From NCBI GenBank assembly GCA_046351095.1, contig JAXLZC010000001.1:2418001-2482000 (forward strand): DNA of 64,000 nt. Direction: 5' to 3'. The first letter of the stretch is position 1; each line of letters starts with the position of its first letter. Under the pieces are notes generated by a model. That model was given only the letters and a program-made list of their open reading frames with translations, had not been told where the DNA came from and did no database searches. Origin of the DNA: BQWY01 sp046351095 (lineage in GTDB: Bacteria; Nitrospirota; Nitrospiria; Nitrospirales; Nitrospiraceae). The position numbers and the translations under genes are program-made. Shown piece after piece: positions 33,528-42,600 of this stretch.

Positions 33528-35372
33528 CTAAAATCCGCTGCCGCCGCCCCCGCCGAATCCGCCGCCTGACGATCCTCCTCCGGACGAGCCGCTCGAAAAT
33601 CCCGATCCGCCGGAACTGCGCGGCGCCGATGTCATGGTGGAGCCGGTCTGCCGCGTCATGTGATCCAGTTGTCCGAGAAACGACCGGCTGTTGAAGTCCG
33701 AGAGATTCGAGCCGCCGTACCAGGAGGGCGGTGCGGTGAGGATCGATTCGAATGCGCGCGCCCAATTTTTTTCCACGCCGAGCGCCATCGCGAACGGGAG
33801 AAAACGCTCGAACAATTCCGGCGTCTTCACCACACGCTCGATCCGGTCGCCTTCGACGCGTGTGAGAAATTCCTCGAAGCCGCGGATGCCTTCCAACGCA
33901 CGCGTTCCCTTCAACGTGCGCGCCGGCATGATACGGCCGACCAGGATGACGATCAGTCCAGACAGCGGTCCCGCGACAAGGGCCGGGAGCGGCGCCATCC
34001 CTTGTAGCCCCGCCCACCAGCCGAGCCCAATCGTCAGGACCAAACCCAGGATGAAGCCGCCGACGAGATAGGCCTGTTTCACGAGGTCGGGCCGACGCGT
34101 GTAGTAGTGCCGCTGCTGCAGTTGCTGAAAAATGGCGGCTTGGATCCCGGATAACGACGAATAGAACGTATTCTCCAACGCGCTGAGGGGGACCTCGTCG
34201 TTGTTGTGTCGAAAAATGCCTTTGAGGATCAGCTGCTCGTGCAGCGGCAGCGACTCCCACTCTCCGCTCGGCTTCAAGCGGTGGAAGCTGTATTCCGTGC
34301 TGGTCCAGAGCCCGAACATCTGTTCGGTGCGCGCGACGTCGATGCGCAAGAACCCGCGTACGGCCAGGTCGACGACGGTGGCGGTGATGTCGCGTAGGTC
34401 CGGCGATTCGTCGATGAGCGTGCCGACCTCTGCGGGCGTCAATCGGTCCGGCGGTTCGTACGCGACGGTGAGGGTGCGCAGGCGCGGATCGCGGCCGCGG
34501 CTGTACCAGAGCCACAGCATGCCGACGAGCGTGACGAGTGGAATCGCGAAGGGCCAATTCGCTGAGGCGAATTGTGAGGATTGTTCCAAGGCGGTCGGAC
34601 CGCGGACGATCCCCTTGTCCCAGCCGATGACGGCGGTGAGTCCCTCGCGGAATCCCAACTGCCGCATCATCTTCATCTCGACCGTCGGACCGGCAATCTC
34701 GACCGTCGCCGCATGTTCGCGCGCGCCGTAGGCGCCGGTGAAGGTGAGTGCGCGGATGCCCGTCGTATTCGTTGGGAGGAGAATACGCGCCGTCGCATGT
34801 TCGATCGGCACGTCCCATTCGTCGCCGGTCACGTTCCAGTAGAGTTCGTCGTGCTCCTCGAAAAATTTGAGTCCGTTGCGGACACGATATTTCAAGATAA
34901 ACGTGCGGGTCGCATCGACGGCGCCGGGAATCCAGACGCGAATGTTGCGGTAGTGTCGGTCGCGACTGAGTTCGACCTTCAGCGAGGCGCCCTGCTCGTC
35001 GGTGGCCTCGATATGGTCGAGCAGGAGACTGTAGTTGAAGCCCTGCGGCGTGTGGTACTCGACGGGAATTTGTCGCTGAATGCCGTTCCACGAGCCTTCG
35101 AAACGCGGCGAGACGGTTTCCGTGACCAGCAGTTCGCCGTCCGGCGTCACCGTCAATTGCACATCGAAACGGCTGATGACGAACGAGCGGGCGTCGGCGG
35201 GGAGCGCATGCGCAAACGTCAACAGGATCAGCGCGAGTGCGGCGAGGAGCCACATTCCGAGCGATCGGTGTGCGTGGTACGTCTCGCAGGATGCGGTCGA
35301 TCCGAGCACGCGGGCGCGCGAGTCAGGTGTCACGGCGGAAGCCACGGGTGGAGGTCGTGCGTCGGAGGCCAC
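33528..35372 (-). CDS. DUF2207 membrane protein with Gly/Ser-rich tail
   Basis: 614 residues from GTG 35372; the hydrophobic MWLLAALALILLTFAHA begins at an in-frame ATG at 35255, which may be the real start. A secreted DUF2207 domain (FVISRFDVQLTVTPDGELLVTETVSPRFEG, then FKLKYRV-like strands) is followed by a transmembrane helix, a cytoplasmic stretch, two further helices, a helical region and a C-terminal low-complexity tail of Gly/Ser (SSGGGSSGGGFGGGGG). The LemA gene lies directly upstream, a known pairing in bacteria. Function of the pair is unknown. Confidence 0.88.
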   Translation of the reverse strand: MASDARPPPVASAVTPDSRARVLGSTASCETYHAHRSLGMWLLAALALILLTFAHALPADARSFVISRFDVQLTVTPDGELLVTETVSPRFEGSWNGIQRQIPVEYHTPQGFNYSLLLDHIEATDEQGASLKVELSRDRHYRNIRVWIPGAVDATRTFILKYRVRNGLKFFEEHDELYWNVTGDEWDVPIEHATARILLPTNTTGIRALTFTGAYGAREHAATVEIAGPTVEMKMMRQLGFREGLTAVIGWDKGIVRGPTALEQSSQFASANWPFAIPLVTLVGMLWLWYSRGRDPRLRTLTVAYEPPDRLTPAEVGTLIDESPDLRDITATVVDLAVRGFLRIDVARTEQMFGLWTSTEYSFHRLKPSGEWESLPLHEQLILKGIFRHNNDEVPLSALENTFYSSLSGIQAAIFQQLQQRHYYTRRPDLVKQAYLVGGFILGLVLTIGLGWWAGLQGMAPLPALVAGPLSGLIVILVGRIMPARTLKGTRALEGIRGFEEFLTRVEGDRIERVVKTPELFERFLPFAMALGVEKNWARAFESILTAPPSWYGGSNLSDFNSRSFLGQLDHMTRQTGSTMTSAPRSSGGSGFSSGSSGGGSSGGGFGGGGGSGF

Positions 35373-35398
35373 GCGACGGTCGCGCGACCTCCGGCTCG

Positions 35399-35947
35399 TT
35401 AGAACTGCACTTTCGGCGGTTCGCGTTGCACCGTGTCGCGCAGTTCGAAGAACTGGCGGCCTTCGAAATTAAACAGCGTCGCGATGAAGTTGGTCGGAAT
35501 TTCCAGGCGCTTCGAATTGTAGTCGCGCACGACCGCGTTGTAGTAACGGCGGGCGTTCTGCACGGCATCTTCGATCTGATTGAGGCTGTTTTGGAGTTGC
35601 GTGAAACTTTCCACGGCACGCAGTTGCGGATAGGCTTCGGCCAACGCAAAGAGCGACTTCAGCGATTGGCTCAGCATGTTTTCCGCGTCGGCTTTGTCCG
35701 CCGGTCCCTGGGCGGACATCGCTTTGGCCCGCGCGTTGATGACCGCTTCGAGCGCGCTCTTTTCGTGCGCCGCGTAGCCCTTCACCGTCTCGACCAAGTT
35801 CGGAATCAAGTCGTAGCGCCGCTTGAGTTGCACGTCGATATCGGCCCAGGCGCTGTCGCAAGCCGCGCGCAAGCGCACCAGGCTGTTGTACATGCCGATG
35901 ACGATCATCACCAGCACGACCAGCCCAAGTATGATCATCCACGCCAT
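35399..35947 (-). CDS. lemA: LemA family protein
   Basis: 182 residues. One N-terminal transmembrane helix (LGLVVLVMIVIGMYNSLVRL) followed by a long helical bundle. Signature pieces: AWADIDVQLKRRYDLIPNLVETVKGYA (the family hallmark), HEKSALEAVINARAKAM, ENMLSQSLKSLFALAEAYPQL and NARRYYNAVVRDYNSKRLEIPTNFI. Located in the inner membrane with a soluble helical domain; function unknown in most organisms. It is immediately upstream of the DUF2207 gene (26 bases), forming an operon. Confidence 0.93.
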   Translation of the reverse strand: MAWMIILGLVVLVMIVIGMYNSLVRLRAACDSAWADIDVQLKRRYDLIPNLVETVKGYAAHEKSALEAVINARAKAMSAQGPADKADAENMLSQSLKSLFALAEAYPQLRAVESFTQLQNSLNQIEDAVQNARRYYNAVVRDYNSKRLEIPTNFIATLFNFEGRQFFELRDTVQREPPKVQF

Positions 35948-36040
35948 GAAGGTCTCCTTGTGGATTGGGGGGAGCTACGTATGTCGCCGAGAGATGATAC
36001 CGTGCGGACGGGACGCTGTAAAGCGATGGGCCGATGCGCG

Positions 36041-36589
36041 TCAGCGACGCGGCGTCATGTCCGGCGTCTCGACGGAGTCGGGGGAATCGGCGCCTTCGGG
36101 CGAGGCGGCCGCCTTGGCGATCGTCCAAATATTGGTGGCGACGCCCTGCACGCTGTCGCTGTCGCTGAATGGGATACGCCGCCCGTCGAGCGTCAGGAAG
36201 AACGTGCCCTTGCCCGGTTCGTGGACGGTCGCTTGGACGGCGACCTGATCGCCGTCGTCGACATCCGGATCTTTCACGATAGGGAGGCCGCATCGTCCCA
36301 TGACGATCACGGGGATGGAGCCGGTCTCGTCTTCGAGAAGAAACGAATAGGCGCCGTAACAGACTGTGCCGGCGGGAACCTTGTACGGATCGAACGCACG
36401 GACGTCATGCGCCGTGCCTTGCAACAGGACTTGATGCAGATGGTAGCGATCGGGATATTCGCGGAGTTCCGCGACGGGCGTCGGTTCGCCGCTTTGGGCA
36501 TCGGCCGCGGTCGGCGCGAGTATCGCGGTTGCGGCCAGAGTCGCGACGAACAGTGAGAGCAGCAGACCCTTAGGGGAAATTGTAGGCAT
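36041..36589 (-). CDS. Secreted OB-fold-like hypothetical protein
   Basis: 182 residues from ATG 36589. Signal peptide MPTISPKGLLLSLFVATLAATAILAPTAADA, then ELREYPDRYHLHQVLLQGTAHDVRAF, a stretch with the look of an OB-fold strand pattern (GTVCYGAYSFLLEDETGSIPVIV, then QVAVQATVHEPGKGTFFL), and an acidic tail. Two Cys in the mature part (GTVCYG, GRCG) could pair. Predicted periplasmic; role unknown. Its frame extends upstream to 36874 but the signal peptide fixes the start. Confidence 0.7.
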   Translation of the reverse strand: MPTISPKGLLLSLFVATLAATAILAPTAADAQSGEPTPVAELREYPDRYHLHQVLLQGTAHDVRAFDPYKVPAGTVCYGAYSFLLEDETGSIPVIVMGRCGLPIVKDPDVDDGDQVAVQATVHEPGKGTFFLTLDGRRIPFSDSDSVQGVATNIWTIAKAAASPEGADSPDSVETPDMTPRR

Positions 36590-36657
36590 GCCCCATTGTA
36601 ACAAAGCGCGGCGGATGTGCAGCAGAAAGCGCGCTTCATCGCGCGGCGCCTCCTGGG

Positions 36658-36663
36658 TATAAT
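36658..36663 (+). promoter_or_regulatory. Candidate -10 box for the M20 peptidase gene
   Basis: A consensus TATAAT (GGGTATAATGCG) 58 bases before the ATG at 36722; the -35 region (about CTTCAT, 18 bases upstream) is poor. Confidence 0.4.
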
Positions 36664-36721
36664 GCGCCGCCATGTGGGGTGCGTGGGGCGAGACGGGCGA
36701 CGACGAGAGGGGACGATTGCG

Positions 36722-38089
36722 ATGCGTGACGACGACCGGCAACTGACGCAATACATCGCCGACCAGCGGCCATATTTCGAATCGACGCTCGGGCAGATGG
36801 TCGAAATTCCATCGGTGAGTATGGATCCCGCGCGTGCGAAGGACGTGCGCGCCATGGCCGAGTTCGGCGCGCAATTGTTACGCGCGCATGGGGCGACGGC
36901 CGAGGTCGTCGAGACCGGCGGGCATCCGTTGGTCTCCGGCGGTTGGATGACGGGCGCGCATCATCCGACCGTCACCATCTATAACCATCTGGACGTGCAG
37001 CCGGCACAAGAACCCGAGTGGCGACAAGAGCCCTTCGCGTTCCGTAACGAAGACGGTGTGTATCGCGGACGCGGTGCGACGGACGACAAGGGGCCCGCGT
37101 TGACGGCGATGCTCGCGGCGAAGTTTGCAATCGAGCAAGGACTGCCGATCAACATCCGTTTTCTGTGGGAGTGCGAAGAAGAAATCGGCAGCCCAAACTT
37201 TGCGGCCACATTGGCGAAGAGCGCGGCGATCCCACGCCCGGATTCCGTCGTCATCTCCGATACGATTTGGATTTCCAACGAGCAGCCGGCGATCGCCGTC
37301 GGCCTACGCGGCCTGCTGGCCGTGCGCTGCGGATTGCAGACGGGTACGAAGGACGCGCATTCCGGCGTCACCGGCGGCGCGGCGCGCAATCCGCTGGCGG
37401 AACTGGCTGAAATCGCCGCCGCTTGCGTCGATGCCAAAACCGGTCGCGTCAAAATTCCCGGCTTTTACAAAAAAGCCCTCTCGCCGACGGCGAAAGACGT
37501 GAAGAGTTTTCTTAGGTCGGGATTCCGCGTCGACCGATTCATGGACGCCTACGGGTTTACCTCGATGCGGACGAAGAAACCCGCCGACGTGATGACACGC
37601 ATTTGGGCGAAGCCGACGTTCGAAGTGCACGGACTGACCGGCGGGTACCATGGCCCCGGCGTGAAGACGGTCGTGCCGTGGAAAGGCGAACTGAAGTGCA
37701 GCATGCGCTTGGTGCCGAATCAAACGCCTGAAGAGGTGTTCGCGCTGTTTAAACGGCACGTCAAAAAACTGAACCCGTCGATTTCTGTGGAGGCCGACGG
37801 CATGCTGCATCCGTTCCGTGGCGTCTCAGACGGGCCGTATGTGGAGGCGATTCACACGGCGATTCGCGCGGGATTCGGCAAGTCGCCCGCATTCACGCGC
37901 GAAGGCGGGTCGATCGGCGCGGTCGTGAGTATGGAAAAGGCGTGGAAGGTGCCGATTCTCTTTCTCGGCTTGAGTCTGCCCGAGCATGGCTATCACGCGC
38001 CGAACGAACACTTCGACTGGCGGCAAGCCTCCGGTGGCATGCGCGCCTTTGCGACCTATTTCCAGCGCCTAGCCACCATGCGCCGGTGA
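36722..38089 (+). CDS. M20 family metallopeptidase (dipeptidase-like)
   Basis: 455 residues from ATG 36722, preceded by GAGGGG. M20 zinc-ligand motifs: TIYNHLDVQPAQE (His-x-Asp), YRGRGATDDKGPALTAM (bridging Asp), LWECEEEIGSPNF (catalytic Glu-Glu), VISDTIWI (Asp), and the final GYHAPNEHFDW (His). The dimerisation domain lies in the middle. Related to cytosolic nonspecific dipeptidases and acetylornithine deacetylase-like hydrolases. It stands alone between the OB-fold and alcohol dehydrogenase genes. Confidence 0.9.
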   Translation: MRDDDRQLTQYIADQRPYFESTLGQMVEIPSVSMDPARAKDVRAMAEFGAQLLRAHGATAEVVETGGHPLVSGGWMTGAHHPTVTIYNHLDVQPAQEPEWRQEPFAFRNEDGVYRGRGATDDKGPALTAMLAAKFAIEQGLPINIRFLWECEEEIGSPNFAATLAKSAAIPRPDSVVISDTIWISNEQPAIAVGLRGLLAVRCGLQTGTKDAHSGVTGGAARNPLAELAEIAAACVDAKTGRVKIPGFYKKALSPTAKDVKSFLRSGFRVDRFMDAYGFTSMRTKKPADVMTRIWAKPTFEVHGLTGGYHGPGVKTVVPWKGELKCSMRLVPNQTPEEVFALFKRHVKKLNPSISVEADGMLHPFRGVSDGPYVEAIHTAIRAGFGKSPAFTREGGSIGAVVSMEKAWKVPILFLGLSLPEHGYHAPNEHFDWRQASGGMRAFATYFQRLATMRR

Positions 38090-38153
38090 ACGCAGTCGAC
38101 GCCGGTGCAGTGCGCTGCTTCGCGAGTGCGCGCGAAGCAGCGAATGCGTTAGG

Positions 38154-39191
38154 TCAGAGTGTGCTGAGGTCGAGAACGAAGCGGTAGCGGACGTCGGCTT
38201 TGAGGAGGCGCTCGTAAGCCTTGTTCACCTGCTGCATCGGGATCACTTCGATATCCGAGACCACGTTTTGTGCGCCGCAGAAATCCAACATCTCCTGCGT
38301 CTCGCGAATCCCGCCGATCAACGACCCGACGAGGCGACGTCGTTGCATGATGAGCGAGCCCGCGCCGACGGCGTACGGTTTCTCCGGCACACCCACGAGG
38401 ATCAACGTCCCGTCCGTCTTCAAACACTCCAGCAGGTCCTCGATCGAATGCGGCGCCGAGACGGTGTCGAGCAGGAAGTCGAACGATTTCTTCAGGCCGG
38501 TTACGCCGCCGTCGGTGGCCACGTACTCGTGGGCGCCCAATCGTCGCGTATCGGCGCGTTTGGCGTCGCTGCGGCTGAAGACGGTCACATGTGCGCCCAT
38601 CGCCACGCCGAGTTTCACCGCCATGTGGCCAAGGCCGCCTAAGCCGATGACGCCGAGGCGATGGCCTGCACCGACGCGCCAATGTTTCAGCGGCGAGTAG
38701 GTGGTAATCCCGGCGCAGAGGAGCGGCGCAGCCGCATCGAGCGGCATGCCGGTTGGAATGCGCAAGACAAAGCGCGAGTCGACGACGATATGGTCGGAGT
38801 ACCCGCCGTAGGTCGGCGTGGTCCGGTCTTGTTCGAGTCCGTTGTAGGTCCAACTGACGGGACCGTCGCAATATTGCTCATCGCCGCGTAGACACGACGG
38901 GCAGGTGCGGCAACTGTTGACCATACAGCCGACGCCGACGGGATCGCCGACCTTCAACGCGGTGACTTGCGGGCCGACCTGCGTGACGACGCCGGTGATT
39001 TCATGGCCGGGCACCATCGGGAACAGTGCGCCGCCCCACTCGTCGCGCGCCTGGTGCAGGTCCGAATGGCAGATGCCGCAGTAGCGAATGTTGATCGCGA
39101 CATCCTGCGGGCCGACGGCTCGACGCGAAAAGGTCCAGGGCGCCAGCGGCGCCTTGGCGGTCTGCGCCGCGTATCCGCGCGCCTGCGTCAC
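38154..39191 (-). CDS. Zinc-dependent alcohol dehydrogenase (cinnamyl/YahK type)
   Basis: 345 residues, normal for medium-chain dehydrogenases. Catalytic zinc ligands: Cys in YCGICHSDLHQ and His in VPGHEITGVV; structural zinc: four Cys in SCRTCPSCLRGDEQYC; NADP-binding loop in VIGLGGLGHMAVKLG. Closest in pattern to the broad NADP-linked aldehyde reductases (YahK/CAD). Probably detoxifies aldehydes in the cytosol. Its ATG overlaps the stop of the upstream gene (ATGA), so they are coupled. Confidence 0.92.
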   Translation of the reverse strand: MTQARGYAAQTAKAPLAPWTFSRRAVGPQDVAINIRYCGICHSDLHQARDEWGGALFPMVPGHEITGVVTQVGPQVTALKVGDPVGVGCMVNSCRTCPSCLRGDEQYCDGPVSWTYNGLEQDRTTPTYGGYSDHIVVDSRFVLRIPTGMPLDAAAPLLCAGITTYSPLKHWRVGAGHRLGVIGLGGLGHMAVKLGVAMGAHVTVFSRSDAKRADTRRLGAHEYVATDGGVTGLKKSFDFLLDTVSAPHSIEDLLECLKTDGTLILVGVPEKPYAVGAGSLIMQRRRLVGSLIGGIRETQEMLDFCGAQNVVSDIEVIPMQQVNKAYERLLKADVRYRFVLDLSTL

Positions 39192-40924
39192 GGCCTAACC
39201 TCCGGTTCGGCGTCGGCTTTTTTCACCGGCGGCCATCCGGATGCGGTTCGTATCGGATCGAACGTCGGATCGGCGTCCAGGAGCGCCTTCAACGTTTCCT
39301 GCCCGAGCAAAAATTTCCACGCCACGGGGTTGGCGCCCGCCGCCAGGTCGAACCACTTCTTCGATTCCGTCAGGTGCGCCGCCATCGCCGCCGTGTCGCG
39401 GTTCGGCATAAACAGTTGGCTGAAGGCCATCGCGTAGTAGGCCATCGATTTTTCGAGCGGGTCCTGCGCGACGTTCGCCGCCTCTTTCGCATTGTCGAAT
39501 CCGAGTTGGATGTCCCGGTCGTCCATGATGCGATTCCACGCGACCTTACTGATGCGGGACCAGGCCAGCTCCGTCAGCGCACGCGCATGTTGATCCGGGC
39601 GCGCGGTGGCCATGTCGTTCGCCAGCGCCTGATGCGTGGTGATGCTTTTGACTTGATCGTTGTTCCACCGGTACGCGATGCCGAGGTGCATGCGGTTGTC
39701 CAGATTATTGGGACGCACCTGCGCCAGCATATCCATCGCCGGAATCATGCGGTACAAAAAATCCGCGGCGGTCGGCTTGGAAAATCCTCCGACTTCCATG
39801 TCGAGCGACAAGTCGGTGCGTGTCGTCTGGGCGTAGACGTTCCAGGAGATCTCGGCCAAGCGACGGGCCATCGTCGGATCTTTCGTGAGCGGCGGCGGCG
39901 CGGCATCGCCCGTCGACAAGACCCGCACGTAGAGTTCGTTCGCCACGGCGTTCAACGCCTCCGGCTGACGCGGGTCGATCAACAGCACGCGATTGAGCAG
40001 GCTCATCCGGTCTTCCAACTCGGGAAACAGGACGGCGCGCGCGACCGCGGCGAGTAACACACCCGGCATGTCGTCCGCTTTCCAGGCGACGACCGAATCG
40101 TCGACGATACGACTCTTTTCCGTGCTGAATGGAATGGCTTGCGTCAGGCCTGCCGTCGTCACACGCCCGCCCACCGCGACCGGAATATTGAGGATGGCGG
40201 CATCGCTCGGGTAGCCGAGTTTCTTGAGCCCCGTCACGACCGGCAGTTGCACATCGATCGAATGGATCGCCAAGCGCGGGCGCGACACGGTACTGGCGAA
40301 TTTATAGGTATCGGCCACGTGGGTGAGCGGCGAGGTGAGCGGATCTTTGTACGTGACGTTCAGCCGTACCAACGTCGTCGGTGCCGAGACGACGGACTTG
40401 CCATCGCGCGATGGGAACGATGCGCTCGGGATCGGCTGTTCGCGCACGACACGCACATCGAACCCGCTGCCCGGCGGCGATTGACCCAACAACTCCATCA
40501 GAAAGGCCGAGCCGACGTACTCCGGCAACGGCTTCGAGAAAAACACCGTGCGGCCCGGTCCCGGCCATTGTCCGTGCACACCTTCGTGCGCCTGCACGAC
40601 CGGCGGCAGGTGCGCGGCGACCAATCGCTCGTGACACGACGGCCCGCCTTGCTCCGCTCCCGCTGGGGTGGCGAGAAACAGGCAGGAAAAATCGAGTTGA
40701 TCGAGGCGCGCGCGGTCGCCGTGCCCCATCGCCTCGGCATATTGCATGGCAGCCTGCCCCGCAGCGGAGGGGATCTGCGCGGCGGCGGATTTCCCACGCG
40801 TCGGCGCAGGAGCGCCTTTCGCCGACACGATCTGTGTCTCGCACAGCGTCAACGCAAGCGTTCCAACCAAAACGAAACCGGCGAGCGGCGTCGCAGACGA
40901 CCGACGCAAAGGCTCGAATGTCAT
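39188..40924 (-). CDS. Large secreted hypothetical protein with helical repeats
   Basis: 578 residues from ATG 40924. Signal peptide about residues 14-36. The mature N-terminal half has AAMQYAEAMGHGDRARLDQLDF and a Cys pair (FSCLFLA, PSCHERL), then an extracellular-type beta-rich part. The C-terminal half (from about residue 300) is helical with TPR/SEL1-like spacing (LLNRVLLIDPRQPEALNAVANELYVRVL; DNAKEAANVAQDPLEKSMAYYAMAF). Predicted periplasmic. No family recognised. It is coupled to the alcohol dehydrogenase gene, which does not explain its role. Confidence 0.75.
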   Translation of the reverse strand: MTFEPLRRSSATPLAGFVLVGTLALTLCETQIVSAKGAPAPTRGKSAAAQIPSAAGQAAMQYAEAMGHGDRARLDQLDFSCLFLATPAGAEQGGPSCHERLVAAHLPPVVQAHEGVHGQWPGPGRTVFFSKPLPEYVGSAFLMELLGQSPPGSGFDVRVVREQPIPSASFPSRDGKSVVSAPTTLVRLNVTYKDPLTSPLTHVADTYKFASTVSRPRLAIHSIDVQLPVVTGLKKLGYPSDAAILNIPVAVGGRVTTAGLTQAIPFSTEKSRIVDDSVVAWKADDMPGVLLAAVARAVLFPELEDRMSLLNRVLLIDPRQPEALNAVANELYVRVLSTGDAAPPPLTKDPTMARRLAEISWNVYAQTTRTDLSLDMEVGGFSKPTAADFLYRMIPAMDMLAQVRPNNLDNRMHLGIAYRWNNDQVKSITTHQALANDMATARPDQHARALTELAWSRISKVAWNRIMDDRDIQLGFDNAKEAANVAQDPLEKSMAYYAMAFSQLFMPNRDTAAMAAHLTESKKWFDLAAGANPVAWKFLLGQETLKALLDADPTFDPIRTASGWPPVKKADAEPEVRP

Positions 40925-41102
40925 GACGGCCTCATGGTGTGTACAACGGATGAATCGATAGGCCGACGGGTCGGTCGGCACAAGGACCGGGCAATCTACC
41001 ATGCGCCTTTGCAGAGGGAAAAGGGGGGAGACGCGTCGAGCGCGATCACATGAAATGAGACGAACTGAGGTGGAACGGCCGCGAGGCGGCGCGTCGTGTG
41101 TC

Positions 41103-41546
41103 TCAGCGACGCGGCGCGCCGGGAATCGGCGTCGGTAAGGACGGCGTGAAGCGCACGAGACTGCGGATGTAGGCAAGCACGTCGCGCTGTTCTTCCGGCG
41201 TGAGCGTGCCGTTCCACGCCTGCATCGCTGTGCGAGGTTTTCCCGCGGCGATGATCTGCAGGAGATCCTTGTCGCTTTTTGCGGAGGTGCTGGCGGAGAT
41301 CAAACTCGCCGGTCTCGGCGAGAGGCCCAGCGCTGCGGGGCCGTCGCCTCGGCCTGTGTCGCCGTGGCAGGAGATGCAATATTGATCGTACACGACGCGT
41401 CCACGATCCGGATCGCCGGCGGGCGATGCTGGAACGGTGGGTGCGGAGACGGCGGCCGCAAATACGATCGCTAACCCTGCGAGCAGGAGCGCACCGCCTG
41501 TGCGTTGTCGAGGAATGTGTGAGGACACGGCGCGCCTATTGCGCAT
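41103..41546 (-). CDS. Monohaem c-type cytochrome
   Basis: 147 residues with an N-terminal signal segment (GGALLLAGLAIVFAAAVSA). One haem site CISCH in VYDQYCISCHGDTGRGDGPAALG, followed by PRPASLISAS and a plausible distal Met in PRTAMQAWNG, with the closing helix EEQRDVLAYIRSLV typical of class I cytochromes. Periplasmic electron carrier or a subunit of an oxidoreductase; no oxidase genes are beside it. Its start overlaps the end of the PH-domain gene by 11 bases on the same strand. Confidence 0.9.
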   Translation of the reverse strand: MRNRRAVSSHIPRQRTGGALLLAGLAIVFAAAVSAPTVPASPAGDPDRGRVVYDQYCISCHGDTGRGDGPAALGLSPRPASLISASTSAKSDKDLLQIIAAGKPRTAMQAWNGTLTPEEQRDVLAYIRSLVRFTPSLPTPIPGAPRR

Positions 41547-42132
41547 GACGTGGGTTGCGCGACGAGTCCGTCACGCCGTGAATCGTCAGCGGCTCCCATG
41601 GTCCGCGACGCGCGCGAATCCATCGGACCAATTGGGCATGGACGCGTTCCGCATTCGGAATGCCGCGGATCGTGCAGCAGTCTTCGGTGCTGCGCGAGGC
41701 GAGCACCACCGCGCCGAGGTCGAACCAGCGGTTCAGCGGTTCGTAGCGTAACGTCACGTCGGAAATGCTGGCGAGCGGAATGTCCGTCACCACGCGGCCG
41801 TTCCAGCCGGAGCGGACTTGCACACGCGCGGTCGTGACTCGGTAGACGGTGCCGTAGTGAAACCAGGCCGCCAAACCCATAAACGTCCCGACGGTGACCA
41901 CATACAGCAGCGCGATGGACCAGTCGCCTGCGCGCACCGCGACGGCGCCGCGCACGACGGCCATCGACATCAGGACGTATAGCAACGCATGGTCCATCCA
42001 CGAGGTGCGGCCTTCCCAGATGACCTGTTCGTCGTCAGTGTCGGGGGCGATGGACGTGGGGGATGGCGAATCGGGGGATCGCGGCGCTGCGCTCATCGAA
42101 TCGTACTCGTCCGTGAAAAAGGTAATGGACAT
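41536..42132 (-). CDS. Bacterial PH-domain membrane protein
   Basis: 198 residues from ATG 42132. A Ser/Pro/Asp-rich N-terminus, then EQVIWEGRTSWMDHALL leading into two hydrophobic segments (about residues 48-65 and 70-90), and a PH-like domain with YGTVYRVTTARVQVRSGWNGRVVTDIPLASISDV, typical of bPH2 (PF03703-type) proteins. The C-terminal 30 residues are basic. Inner-membrane protein of unknown role; coupled to the cytochrome c gene. Confidence 0.8.
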   Translation of the reverse strand: MSITFFTDEYDSMSAAPRSPDSPSPTSIAPDTDDEQVIWEGRTSWMDHALLYVLMSMAVVRGAVAVRAGDWSIALLYVVTVGTFMGLAAWFHYGTVYRVTTARVQVRSGWNGRVVTDIPLASISDVTLRYEPLNRWFDLGAVVLASRSTEDCCTIRGIPNAERVHAQLVRWIRARRGPWEPLTIHGVTDSSRNPRHAQ

Positions 42133-42273
42133 CGCGTCATTCCATCGACGCGTGCGGCATTCTATCATCGGCTTGTTGTGTGGAGACAAGCGGCGGCGGC
42201 GACTAGGCGCTGGATATGTTTCGTCGTCGGGCCGGGCGTTTCGTCCAGAACCGCCGGTCGACGAGTCGCGGCG

Positions 42274-42600
42274 TCAGGCCGGTTTGCGGAGGATACGCTG
42301 ACGGAGCAGACGCTTCTCGTCGTCGGTGAGCGTGGGCGTCGGGACGTGTCGGCAGAGCCGCAACGTGTGGCGGAGTGTCGCCGCAAACCGTTCGCAGTTC
42401 GGGCAGGCGCCGATGTGGCGACGGATCTGCTGGCACAGGTCTGCGGGCAGTTCATCGTCTAGAAATTCCGACACGGCGCGCAGGACGGTCAGGCACGTGG
42501 CCGCGCCCGGCGACAGGCGCGCGGGTCTGGATCGGCGTTGGCTGGCGCGCGAGGTGCGGCGCGCGGCTTTCTTCTTCGTGGTCGTACGGCGTGGGCTCAT
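42274..42600 (-). CDS. Anti-sigma factor, zinc-finger (zf-HC2) type
   Basis: 108 residues from ATG 42600. A basic N-terminal region precedes a zinc-finger anti-sigma domain with H-x3-C-x2-C in RRHIGACPNCERFAATL, preceded by the helix SEFLDDELPADLCQQI. No transmembrane segment follows, so it is a cytoplasmic anti-sigma factor. The start lies inside the stop of the sigma gene (ATGA overlap), the classical sigma/anti-sigma arrangement. Redox or metal sensing through the Cys/His site is likely. Confidence 0.9.
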   Translation of the reverse strand: MSPRRTTTKKKAARRTSRASQRRSRPARLSPGAATCLTVLRAVSEFLDDELPADLCQQIRRHIGACPNCERFAATLRHTLRLCRHVPTPTLTDDEKRLLRQRILRKPA